From JAXDJJ01 sp034665745 (GTDB lineage Bacteria > Actinomycetota > CADDZG01 > WHSQ01), in contig JAXDJJ010000019.1 of NCBI GenBank assembly GCA_034665745.1, positions 1 through 17,469 of the forward strand: a stretch of DNA of 17,469 bases, given 5' to 3'. Position numbers and translations under genes: made by a program. Position 1 is the stretch's first letter. Each line of letters starts with the position of its first letter. This document shows positions 1 through 6,637 of the stretch, piece by piece. The notes under the pieces were generated by a model. It did no database searches. It saw nothing but the letters and a program-made list of their open reading frames with translations, and was not told the DNA's origin.

Positions 1-56
1 CCGACGCGTCGCAGACGTTCGCCCGGTGGGAGCCGCGGTGGGACCGGAGTTGCCAC
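1..56 (-). CDS. Start of an unidentified protein, running off the left edge
   Basis: A GTG codon at 54-56 on the minus strand opens a frame with no stop to the window edge. It encodes 18 residues beginning MATPVPPRLPPGERLRRV, a proline/arginine-rich start. There is no Shine-Dalgarno sequence, but a -10-like hexamer CATACT lies exactly 6 nt upstream, the same layout seen before the GGDEF gene. The glycerate kinase gene ends 27 bp upstream on the same strand. Too little is visible to name a family, and the call rests only on the open frame and the promoter spacing. Confidence 0.4.
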   Translation of the reverse strand, partial: MATPVPPRLPPGERLRRV

Positions 57-62
57 GAGAGA

Positions 63-68
63 AGTATG
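63..68 (-). promoter_or_regulatory. -10 hexamer CATACT, leaderless start of the left-edge gene
   Basis: CATACT (minus strand) is followed by 6 nt and then the GTG at 56, so transcription would begin at or next to the start codon. No -35 match is visible. The assignment is inferred from spacing. Confidence 0.35.
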
Positions 69-83
69 GACGATGCGAGTGGG

Positions 84-1226
84 CTAGCGGCGGCGCAACG
101 GCCGTCCTTCTTTCCTTTCCAGACGCATCCGCAACGCTCCCTCGACCGCTTTCGCGACCGCGGCGTCGGGGTCAGTGTCGGCAAGAGCGCTGCCCCCGCT
201 CTGCAACAGACCGACCGCGGTTCCGATCCCGTTCCTGCGGAGCTCTTGGCGTTCTAGCTGCAGATCCCCGGCCACGACCACGCACGGTTTGTCATGTAGC
301 TGAGCGAGTCGCGCTATGGCGATCGGCGCCTTTCCGCCGAGGCTCGCCCTGTCCATCCTTCCCTCACCCGTGATCACGAGATCGGAGGTTCTGATGTCGT
401 CCTCGAGGCCCGACATCTCGGCGAGGAGGTCGAGTCCGGGACGCAAGTTCGCTCCGAAGAACGCAAATAGTCCCGCACCGAGACCTCCGCCCGCACCCCC
501 TGATGCGATCGTCGCGACGTCCACGCCGACATCACGCCGGAGGACCTGTGCGAGAACGTCCAACCCTTGTTCCAAGCGCTCGATGTCTTCGCGGGTTGCG
601 CCTTTCTGGGCGGAGAAGACGCGCGCCGCACCGTTGGCGCCTAGCAACGGGTTGTCGACGTCGCACGCTGCGGTCACTGCGACTTGCGACCGAGACGGGG
701 GGCCCTCGATCCGCGCGAGGTCGACGAGGTGACCTCCGCCCAACTCGAGTTCCTTTCCGGCGGCATCCAAGAACCGCCAGCCCAACGCGCGAGCGGCCCC
801 CGTTCCGCCATCGGTCGACGCACTCCCCCCAACCCCGACGACTATCCGTTGCACCTCGGGGATCTCTGATGCCGCGGCGATCAGCTCGCCAGTGCCATAG
901 GTGTGTGCGTTCAAGGGATCTGGCGGACCGGTCACGAGAGACAGTCCCGATGCGGTTGCCATCTCGATGACTGCCGTGTCTCCTTCGATCAAGGCGACCT
1001 GCGCGTCGACGTGTCCACCGAGTGGGCCGGTGACCCTCACGACGCGGACTCGACCACCGAGAGCGAGCACGAACGCGTCGAGGGTGCCCTCACCGCCGTC
1101 GGCCGAGGGCCTCAGCACGAATGACGCGTCGGGGTGCACGACCCTGGCCCCTCGGATCATCGCCTCCGCCGCGCGTTGGGCCGACAGGGTTCCTTTGAAC
1201 TTGTCGGGTGCGACCAGTATCCGCAA
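84..1226 (-). CDS. Glycerate kinase (glycerate 2-kinase type, PF02595 family)
   Basis: The product phosphorylates D-glycerate with ATP, feeding glycerate into lower glycolysis or photorespiratory-type salvage; it should be cytoplasmic. The 380-residue length is normal for the GarK/GlxK family. Family hallmarks are the N-terminus ILVAPDKFKGTLSA (residues 3-16), SADGGEGT (41-48), VGVGGSASTDGGTGAA (130-145), the CDVDNPLLG segment (188-196) with QKGA after it, and DLVITGEGRMD (282-292) followed by GGKAP. The start must be the TTG at 1226, because the family motif begins at residue 3 and no other start codon fits; a weak purine-rich stretch (AGCGGGG) lies before it. The gene is divergent from otsA with only 28 bp between the start codons. 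GarK/GlxK-type enzymes usually make 2-phosphoglycerate; the product here is inferred from the family. Confidence 0.9.
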   Translation of the reverse strand: MRILVAPDKFKGTLSAQRAAEAMIRGARVVHPDASFVLRPSADGGEGTLDAFVLALGGRVRVVRVTGPLGGHVDAQVALIEGDTAVIEMATASGLSLVTGPPDPLNAHTYGTGELIAAASEIPEVQRIVVGVGGSASTDGGTGAARALGWRFLDAAGKELELGGGHLVDLARIEGPPSRSQVAVTAACDVDNPLLGANGAARVFSAQKGATREDIERLEQGLDVLAQVLRRDVGVDVATIASGGAGGGLGAGLFAFFGANLRPGLDLLAEMSGLEDDIRTSDLVITGEGRMDRASLGGKAPIAIARLAQLHDKPCVVVAGDLQLERQELRRNGIGTAVGLLQSGGSALADTDPDAAVAKAVEGALRMRLERKEGRPLRRR

Positions 1227-1240
1227 GCAGACCCCGCTTC

Positions 1241-1246
1241 TAAGAT
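1241..1246 (+). promoter_or_regulatory. -10 hexamer TAAGAT, candidate leaderless promoter of otsA
   Basis: TAAGAT is followed by 8 nt and then the ATG at 1255, and no Shine-Dalgarno sequence is present. It lies in the 28-bp gap between the divergent glycerate kinase and otsA starts, so promoter elements for the two genes would have to overlap. No -35 is recognisable. Confidence 0.4.
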
Positions 1247-1254
1247 GAGCTGAG

Positions 1255-2721
1255 ATGCAAGAAGACCTTAGCGTTGTCCTCGCCTCGAACCGCGGCCCCG
1301 TCTCTTTCCTAAAGACCGACGATGGACTGAAGACGAAGGGGGCCGCTGGTGGTGCGTCGCCCGCTCTCGACGCGGTGGCGCGCCGCTTGGGTGACCGGGC
1401 GTACTGGGTGGCAGCCGCGATCTCCGACGCGGACCGAGAAGCGGTCGAATCAGGCGCTGCAGAACGAGCCGCGGATGAGCTGGGCTACGGGTTCCGCTTG
1501 CTCGCGTTCGAACCAGAGGTCTACTCGGGCTATTACAACGAGGTCTCTAACCGGATGCTCTGGTACGCGAACCACTGCTTGTGGGACGAGGTCGGGCTGG
1601 GCCGCGACGATCTCACTCCCGACGCGTGGATGAATGCGTACGAGCCGGTCAACAGGGCCTTCGCCGCGGAAGTCGCTAGTCACACCACACCCGGGGCCCT
1701 CGTTCTGTTCCAGGACTACCACCTTGCAACCGCGCCAGGTCATCTACGTGAGCAACAACCGGATTCATTGAGCGCGCACTTCACCCACTCGTCGTTCTGC
1801 GGTCGCGAAGGGATGGCTCCGTTACCTGAGGCGATCCGTCATGGCGTCATCGAAGGGATGTTGGGGGCCGATCTTCTTGGCTTCCACGTCGGCCCGTGGG
1901 TCGAGGGCTTCTTCGGGTGCTGCGAGGACGCGGGTGCGGTGGTCGACCGAGCTAAGGGGGCCGTCGATCACGACGGACGGAGAACGTGGGTGCGGGCGTA
2001 TCCGATCCCGATCGATGCCCACGACCTCGACACACGCGCACACACTGAAACCGCGACCGACTGGGCGCGGAGGTTCAGGGCGTGGGCCGGGGACCGCACC
2101 CTCATCGTCCGCGGAGATCGCGCCGAGCCATCCAAGAACATCGTGAGGGGGTTCGAAGCGTTCGGACTGCTGCTCGACCAGCGCCCCGATCTCGAAGACC
2201 GGGTTCGCTTCGCCGCGTGTGTGTACCCATCGCGCCAGGGTCTGGCGGAGTACCGCGCCTACACCGAACGGGTACGCGCGGCGGCCGACGAGGTCAACCG
2301 GCGTCACCCCGGAGTCATCGAGCTGTACATGAACGACGACTTCACCAGGACGCTCGGTGCCTACCGTGAATACGACGTCCTGCTGGTCAACCCGTTGATG
2401 GATGGGATGAACCTGGTGGCGAAAGAGGGCCCCGCGCTGAACGAACGGGAGGGCGTGCTGATCCTCAGCCGCGGTGCAGGTTCGTTCGCCGAGTTGGGCT
2501 CGTTCTCAGTCGGGATCAACGACCCCCGAGACCTAGACGAGACCGTGAAGGCCCTGTGGGCCGCGATCGATCTTTCGCCCGACGAGCGCTCGCTACGCGC
2601 CAAACAGCTCGCGGAAGTTGCCCGGGCTTCAAAGCCTGGTGACTGGATCGAAGCGCAGATCGATGACCTGGCGGCCATCGGGCGAGGCGAACCGCCCCTG
2701 TCGGCTCCGTCAGTCTTTTAG
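1255..2721 (+). CDS. otsA: GT20 alpha,alpha-trehalose-6-phosphate synthase-like protein
   Basis: A GT-B fold glycosyltransferase expected to join a nucleotide-activated glucose to glucose-6-phosphate, giving trehalose-6-phosphate. It is 488 residues, close to E. coli OtsA. Visible equivalents of OtsA active-site residues are SNR (11-13, Arg13), Tyr94 and Trp103 in YNEVSNRMLW (same spacing as E. coli Tyr76/Trp85, the glucose-6-phosphate site), Asp154 in FQDYHLA, Arg289 and Lys294 in GDRAEPSKN, Arg327 in YPSR, and the donor motif MDGMNLVAKE (382-391). The early glycine loop reads GAAGGASPAL instead of the usual GGLVSAL type, and the motif after the first domain is HFTHSSFC instead of a HIPFP-like string. 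The nucleotide donor or acceptor may therefore differ; glucosylglycerol-phosphate synthase is an alternative. The gene converges on otsB with a 12-bp 3' overlap. Confidence 0.82.
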   Translation: MQEDLSVVLASNRGPVSFLKTDDGLKTKGAAGGASPALDAVARRLGDRAYWVAAAISDADREAVESGAAERAADELGYGFRLLAFEPEVYSGYYNEVSNRMLWYANHCLWDEVGLGRDDLTPDAWMNAYEPVNRAFAAEVASHTTPGALVLFQDYHLATAPGHLREQQPDSLSAHFTHSSFCGREGMAPLPEAIRHGVIEGMLGADLLGFHVGPWVEGFFGCCEDAGAVVDRAKGAVDHDGRRTWVRAYPIPIDAHDLDTRAHTETATDWARRFRAWAGDRTLIVRGDRAEPSKNIVRGFEAFGLLLDQRPDLEDRVRFAACVYPSRQGLAEYRAYTERVRAAADEVNRRHPGVIELYMNDDFTRTLGAYREYDVLLVNPLMDGMNLVAKEGPALNEREGVLILSRGAGSFAELGSFSVGINDPRDLDETVKALWAAIDLSPDERSLRAKQLAEVARASKPGDWIEAQIDDLAAIGRGEPPLSAPSVF

Positions 2722-3492
2722 GAGCCCACGGAGGAACTCGAGGGCCGCGCGCGGATGTTCGACGACGATGTCAGCGCGTTCGATGAGCTCTGGTGGAACC
2801 TCGTCGGAATCCACTGCGACGCGCAAGGTCGCAAGTCCTTCGTCGGCGAGAACATCTAGAGCATCGAATCCAGGTAGGTCGACACGATCGTCGCCGATGA
2901 ACATCGCGGCCTTCAACCCGACCTCACGCGCGCGCTGAAGCACCACCGCTGCTTTGGAGAACTCTTCCGGGGGCCGAAGCTCGAACGCCAGGCGCCCGCC
3001 CGCGCGGATCAACCCGTGCCTGTCCGCGAGGTCTTGGGCGATGCGATCGAGCTCGGTGCGCGCGTGTTCGACATCTGCGGCCGCTCGGAAGTGAAGGCCG
3101 ATCATGACCCTCTTGTCCTCGATCAGAACGCCTTCGATGTTCAGACCGTTCAACAGGATCGCCGCTTCGTCTCGGACCCGCCCCATCAACTCTTCATAGC
3201 GAGCAGCTTGTTCGGTCAGGCTGATGGAACCGCCGTGCGCGTATTCGGCACCGTGCGTTCCCCAGATCTCCACGGATGGGCCCAGCCACTCTGCGAGTTG
3301 CACCGCCGACCGACCGGAGACGATCGCAACCAGCCCGAGCTTGCGCCCGAGTTCGTTGAGGAGGTCTACGGCCCCCTCGATCGGACGTGCATCGTGGGGC
3401 AGGTGAGCGATCTCGGACAGAGTTCCATCGAAGTCGGCGAACACGCCGGAGGTGGAAGGAGATGCTCGGAAACGTTCGAGTGCAGTAGCCAT
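2710..3492 (-). CDS. otsB: Trehalose-6-phosphate phosphatase (HAD superfamily)
   Basis: The product is expected to remove phosphate from the OtsA product to give the free disaccharide. It is 260 residues, typical of bacterial OtsB. HAD motifs are in order: motif I DFDGTLS with nucleophile Asp20 and acid/base Asp22, motif II SGR (59-61), the family GTHG segment (78-81), motif III Lys180 in EEFSK, and motif IV GDDRVD (200-205). The cap domain lies between about 95 and 175. The ATG at 3492 is supported by a -10 hexamer TACGCT 8 nt upstream and the absence of a Shine-Dalgarno sequence. The gene is convergent with otsA and not co-directional as in many otsBA operons, and divergent from the lipoprotein gene with 45 bp between starts. 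The exact substrate depends on what OtsA makes. Confidence 0.88.
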   Translation of the reverse strand: MATALERFRASPSTSGVFADFDGTLSEIAHLPHDARPIEGAVDLLNELGRKLGLVAIVSGRSAVQLAEWLGPSVEIWGTHGAEYAHGGSISLTEQAARYEELMGRVRDEAAILLNGLNIEGVLIEDKRVMIGLHFRAAADVEHARTELDRIAQDLADRHGLIRAGGRLAFELRPPEEFSKAAVVLQRAREVGLKAAMFIGDDRVDLPGFDALDVLADEGLATLRVAVDSDEVPPELIERADIVVEHPRAALEFLRGLLKD

Positions 3493-3500
3493 GGCAACCG

Positions 3501-3506
3501 AGCGTA
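3501..3506 (-). promoter_or_regulatory. -10 hexamer TACGCT, candidate leaderless promoter of otsB
   Basis: TACGCT on the minus strand is followed by 8 nt and the otsB ATG. The -35 region for this promoter would fall at about 3524-3529, on top of the -10 of the opposite-facing lipoprotein promoter. The -35 match is poor. Confidence 0.4.
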
Positions 3507-3525
3507 GCGGCAGCTCGCGGTCTCC

Positions 3526-3531
3526 TACACT
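3526..3531 (+). promoter_or_regulatory. -10 hexamer TACACT, candidate leaderless promoter of the lipoprotein gene
   Basis: TACACT is followed by exactly 6 nt and the GTG at 3538, so the transcript would begin at the start codon. No Shine-Dalgarno sequence is present. Its -35 region overlaps the otsB -10 hexamer. Confidence 0.45.
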
Positions 3532-3537
3532 CGAACC

Positions 3538-4335
3538 GTGCGTTGTCGAGTGTGTTCGATCCTGTCGCTCCTACTGTTGGTTGGTTGCCTGCCCGACTCG
3601 GTGAAGCTCGCTTACCGGTTCGAGGAAGGCACCACCCAGACCTACGAGATGACGGCCACCGCCAGCGCAGAGTGGGATGTCGCCGGCAGAGGCCAGGGTT
3701 CGTACACCGTGAGCTTCGAGGTCAACGAAACCGTTCAGAGCGTTGACGCCGAGGGTGCAGTCGTCGTCGTCGAGATGTTGCCGACGGGGGCCGAGGAGGA
3801 CGGGCTGCCATCACCCGGTCTCGAGCGCCGGTCTTTCTCGCTGCGCCTCGGCCCTAACGGCGAGGTCCTCGAGGTCCTTCAGCTGGACGGCATCGCGGCG
3901 AGCTCCGTCGATCATGACGAGCTCGCATTCATCGGGACCTACCGCCCGTCGTTACCCGAGACCGAGGTTCGGCTGGGAGATGAATGGACAGACGACAGGG
4001 CTATCCGCCTCGGCTCGGACTTCCAACAGATCGAGACCCAGGGTTCCTTGGCTGCGTTCCGTCGCGACGGAGGGGTCGAATCAGCGCGCATCTCGTTCTC
4101 CGGCACGAGTCCCTTGGAATGGATCACGACGCTTCCGCAAGGCGAGGCCCAACTGTTGGGCGATGCCACGACACATGGGACGGCGATGTTCAACATCGCA
4201 GCCGGCACCCTCGAAACTGCGACCTCGTCGACACGTGGTGACTTCGAGGTTCGGGTCATCCCGGGAGATGGCGCGGCCCCCATCACCGGCGTCCTCACCT
4301 TGGATCTCGACCTAACCGTGAAGAGGCTGAGCTAG
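3538..4335 (+). CDS. Predicted lipoprotein of unknown function
   Basis: A 265-residue secreted protein. The N-terminus MRCRVCSILSLLLLVGC is a short lipoprotein signal peptide with lipobox LVGC, so Cys17 would be lipidated and the protein anchored on the outer face of the membrane. The rest is rich in beta-prone alternating sequence with no catalytic motif I recognise. It resembles the general style of actinobacterial lipoproteins that have a beta-sandwich-like repeated layout (YRFEEGTTQTYEM near the N-terminus, LGDEWTD mid-protein, GVLTLDLDLTVK at the C-terminus), but no family is assigned. The GTG start is chosen because the signal peptide begins there and a -10 hexamer sits 6 nt upstream. 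The gene is divergent from otsB, and its stop codon overlaps the stop codon of the LytR_C gene on the other strand. Its function is unknown; an envelope role is inferred from the signal peptide only. Confidence 0.75.
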   Translation: MRCRVCSILSLLLLVGCLPDSVKLAYRFEEGTTQTYEMTATASAEWDVAGRGQGSYTVSFEVNETVQSVDAEGAVVVVEMLPTGAEEDGLPSPGLERRSFSLRLGPNGEVLEVLQLDGIAASSVDHDELAFIGTYRPSLPETEVRLGDEWTDDRAIRLGSDFQQIETQGSLAAFRRDGGVESARISFSGTSPLEWITTLPQGEAQLLGDATTHGTAMFNIAAGTLETATSSTRGDFEVRVIPGDGAAPITGVLTLDLDLTVKRLS

Positions 4336-4895
4336 ACCTCGTCCGCTCCGACCACGACGTGCATGTCGACGGTCGACGACAGGTTCGAAGGCTTAGCGGC
4401 GGCGACCCAGCCGAACTTCGCAGCAAGTCGCTCGGCTGCTTCTTGTGCGCCGGGGAACGACCAGTAGACGGTTGTCTCTGCGTACTGCTTCGACGATCCC
4501 TGAACCGCGACAACGTCATAGCCCAACGAACTCAGACGGTCGGCCATGTGATCGTCGGCTTCGGTCGAGGCGGTGCCGTTCAAGACCTGAACCGTGATGT
4601 CCTCGGTGATCAATGGCTTCTCCGACCCGGAGGTATCCGGCGACTCTGACTCGTCGGGAGCCGGGGTCTCTGACACCACCGGCGCGGGCGTTTCTGACTC
4701 GACCGGTTCGCTCGGTTCCTGTCGCGGGGTGTTCGAAGACTTCGCCACCGGCACCTTCGTGTCGTCTTTGCCGACCACGTCGATCGCTACCCACACCGCC
4801 GCCAACACGAAGCACCCGATCAGGATCCAGGGGAACAACCACGCGATGAACGAGCGGTAGAACGGCCCTTGCTCGGGGGAACTGTGTTTCCCCAC
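4332..4895 (-). CDS. Membrane-anchored LytR_C-domain protein
   Basis: A 187-residue protein with a short cytoplasmic N-terminus, one transmembrane helix at about 16-38 (FIAWLFPWILIGCFVLAAVWV), a low-complexity Pro/Ser/Glu/Thr linker at about 50-95 with repeated ETPAP units, and a C-terminal LytR_C domain from about 98 to 185 that begins ITVQVLNGTAS. LytR_C domains occur outside the membrane, either attached to LytR-CpsA-Psr ligases or alone behind a transmembrane anchor, and are linked to cell-envelope work; no catalytic LCP domain is present here. The GTG start lies 6 bp after the DUF3263 stop codon, so translation is probably coupled. A DUF3263 gene next to a LytR_C gene is also known in mycobacteria, which supports both calls. 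The 3' end overlaps the convergent lipoprotein gene by 4 bp. Confidence 0.8.
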   Translation of the reverse strand: MGKHSSPEQGPFYRSFIAWLFPWILIGCFVLAAVWVAIDVVGKDDTKVPVAKSSNTPRQEPSEPVESETPAPVVSETPAPDESESPDTSGSEKPLITEDITVQVLNGTASTEADDHMADRLSSLGYDVVAVQGSSKQYAETTVYWSFPGAQEAAERLAAKFGWVAAAKPSNLSSTVDMHVVVGADEV

Positions 4896-4901
4896 CTAGC
4901 C

Positions 4902-5171
4902 CTACTTCTGGCCGGGCGAGTACTCCGCGCCGAGCAAGCGCGCGACGCGCTGCCGCTGACGGTAAGTCCGGAGTCGCTTCAATCGTTTGACGAGGATCGG
5001 GTCGTGTCCGAGAGCCTCGGGATTCTCGAGGAGCTCGTTGAGGACCTGGTAGTAGCGGGTCGCCGACATCTCGAAGCGCTCTTTGATCGCTTGCTCCTTG
5101 ACGCCTGCGTGCTTCCACCACGACCGTTCGAAGTCGAGGATGTCGATCTCTTGCTTGGTGAGTTCAGCCAT
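4902..5171 (-). CDS. DUF3263 family protein (small helical, DNA-binding-like)
   Basis: An 89-residue protein starting MAELTKQEIDILDFERSWW. The body looks like a small helix-turn-helix: KEQAIKERFEMSATRYYQVLNELL at about residues 25-48 resembles the recognition helices of sigma region 4-like domains, and the tail is strongly basic (KRLKRLRTYRQRQRVARLL). DUF3263 is an actinobacterial family of unknown function, often beside a LytR_C gene as here. The frame stays open upstream to a GTG at 5201, but I prefer the ATG at 5171: the family sequence begins there and a -10 hexamer TAGCCT lies 7 nt upstream, giving a leaderless start. A regulatory role for the downstream envelope gene is inference only. 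Confidence 0.78.
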   Translation of the reverse strand: MAELTKQEIDILDFERSWWKHAGVKEQAIKERFEMSATRYYQVLNELLENPEALGHDPILVKRLKRLRTYRQRQRVARLLGAEYSPGQK

Positions 5172-5178
5172 GTCGACC

Positions 5179-5184
5179 AGGCTA
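5179..5184 (-). promoter_or_regulatory. -10 hexamer TAGCCT, candidate leaderless promoter of the DUF3263 gene
   Basis: TAGCCT (minus strand) is followed by 7 nt and the ATG at 5171. It supports starting the protein there and not at the upstream GTG. Confidence 0.4.
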
Positions 5185-5192
5185 ATCCGCCC

Positions 5193-5203
5193 CTGTGTCA
5201 CAG
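5193..5203. promoter_or_regulatory. Palindrome CTGTG-T-CACAG upstream of the DUF3263 gene
   Basis: A perfect 11-bp palindrome with a single central base lies about 9 bp upstream of the DUF3263 -10 hexamer, in the gap after gdhA. It is in the position expected for an operator overlapping the -35 region. In RNA it could form only a weak hairpin without a U-tract, so it is not a good gdhA terminator. No regulator is assigned. Confidence 0.25.
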
Positions 5204-5232
5204 AGGTGGATTTCTTGCCAGTCTGGGTGTTC

Positions 5233-6513
5233 TTAAGGGAACAAGCCGCGGGTCAGGTGAGCTTCAGCGACCCGACCAACCCCGATCCAGTGGGCTGCCT
5301 GGCGCATCGAGAGACCTTTTTCCGTTGCCAGGGAATGAACGTGATCGAAGGCCTTTTCCATGATGTCCCGGAGGCGATCGTTGACCTCTTCCTCGTCCCA
5401 GAAATATGCCTGGATGTCCTGGACCCACTCGAAGTAGGACACCGTGACCCCACCGGAGTTCGCAAGGATGTCCGGGACGACATGGATCCCTCGCTCGTTC
5501 AAGATCTTGTCGGCCTCGAACGTGATCGGTCCGTTGGCGCCCTCGCAGATGATCTTGGCCTTGATCTTGTCGGCATTCTTGACCGTGATGACTCCCTCGA
5601 TCGCGGCGGGCACTAAGACATCGCAATCGATCTCTAGGAGTTCCTCGTTCGTGATCGGATCTGCCCCCGGGAACCCCTCGACTGCACCTGATTCAAGCTT
5701 GTGCCGGTTGATGGCTTCCGGGTCGAGGCCCTTCTCCCGGTAGAGACCACCTTCCACATCCGACACGGCAACGACCCGGCATCCCGCGTCGTGGAGGAGT
5801 TGAGCAGCGAAGCCTCCGACCTTGCCGTAGCCCTGGATCGCGACGCTGACCTCGTCCACCCCGATCCCGAGCTTCTTCAGCATCGAGAAGATCATGTACA
5901 TGACGCCGCGACTAGTTGCGCCGCCTCGGCCTTTCGACCCACCGATCGAGACGGGTTTGCCCGTGACGACACCCGGAACCGAATATCCCTGGTTCATCGA
6001 GTACGTGTCCATGATCCACGACATCGTTTCTTCGTCGGTGTTCATGTCCGGCGCGGGGATGTCCTTCTCGGGGCCGATGAACGGAAGGATCTCGGACGCG
6101 TACCTGCGCGTCATTCGCTCGAGTTCGGAACGCGAATGCATCTTGGGGTCCATGGAGACGCCACCCTTGGCACCGCCGAACGGGATGCCGACGATCGCGC
6201 ACTTCCACGTCATCCACATCGCTAGTGCTTTGACCTCGTCGAGTCCAACGTCCGGGTGATAGCGGATCCCGCCTTTGGCGGGGCCGCGCGTGACGTTGTG
6301 GTGCACCCGATAGCCCTGGTACACCCGCGTCGAACCGTCATCCATCCGGAACGGAACGGAAACGCTAAGGGACCGTTTCGGGGCCCTCAGGATCTGATGC
6401 ACTCCCGGGGCGAGGCCCATGAGCTCGGCGACCTCGTCGAGCTGCGACAACGCGGTCTCCCACGCGGAATCACCGGGGGCATGCGGTGTCTGTTGACTAA
6501 GTTCCGGGTCCAA
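5233..6513 (-). CDS. gdhA: Glutamate dehydrogenase, hexameric small-subunit type, probably NAD-dependent
   Basis: The product interconverts glutamate and 2-oxoglutarate plus ammonia. It is 426 residues, the normal length for 45-50 kDa hexameric enzymes. Visible features are the substrate lysines in GPAKGGIR (Lys80), MTWK (Lys104) and GGAKGG (Lys116), the catalytic aspartate in PAPDMNT (Asp156), and a Rossmann fingerprint GYGKVG (228-233). The acidic Asp252 at the end of the second beta strand (VVAVSDVEGG) usually favours NAD over NADP. The start is a TTG at 6513, supported by a GGAG Shine-Dalgarno sequence (AACGGAGACTCT) just before it; no ATG or GTG exists before the conserved core. The start lies only 31 bp after the 3' end of tRNA-Thr on the same strand, so the gene may be read from the same transcript, with tRNA processing freeing its mRNA. 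Confidence 0.93.
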   Translation of the reverse strand: MDPELSQQTPHAPGDSAWETALSQLDEVAELMGLAPGVHQILRAPKRSLSVSVPFRMDDGSTRVYQGYRVHHNVTRGPAKGGIRYHPDVGLDEVKALAMWMTWKCAIVGIPFGGAKGGVSMDPKMHSRSELERMTRRYASEILPFIGPEKDIPAPDMNTDEETMSWIMDTYSMNQGYSVPGVVTGKPVSIGGSKGRGGATSRGVMYMIFSMLKKLGIGVDEVSVAIQGYGKVGGFAAQLLHDAGCRVVAVSDVEGGLYREKGLDPEAINRHKLESGAVEGFPGADPITNEELLEIDCDVLVPAAIEGVITVKNADKIKAKIICEGANGPITFEADKILNERGIHVVPDILANSGGVTVSYFEWVQDIQAYFWDEEEVNDRLRDIMEKAFDHVHSLATEKGLSMRQAAHWIGVGRVAEAHLTRGLFP

Positions 6514-6544
6514 AGAGTCTCCGTTGACTTCGATTTCTACGACG

Positions 6545-6617
6545 AGCCGGGTGTCGGGATCGAACCGACTGCCTTCGGTTTACAAAACCGATGCTCTACC
6601 AAGTGAGCTAACCCGGC
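6545..6617 (-). tRNA. tRNA-Thr (anticodon TGT)
   Basis: A complete 73-nt cloverleaf on the minus strand. The acceptor stem GCCGGGT pairs with ACCCGGC and the discriminator base is T. The D-arm is GCTC/GAGC with an 8-nt loop. The anticodon stem TCGGT/ACCGA encloses TTTGTAA, giving anticodon TGT for ACA codons. The variable loop has 5 nt. The T-arm GTCGG/CCGAC encloses TTCGATC. No CCA is encoded. It lies 20 bp after the sigH stop and 31 bp before gdhA on the same strand, so it may be part of the sigH transcript. Confidence 0.96.
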
Positions 6618-6637
6618 CTAGATCGAAGGGTAACGGG

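Noticed and set aside
4594..4740. Repeated ETPAP-like units in the LytR_C protein as a possible DNA repeat
   Set aside because: They are part of an ordinary low-complexity linker between the membrane anchor and the LytR_C domain; there are only two or three imperfect copies.
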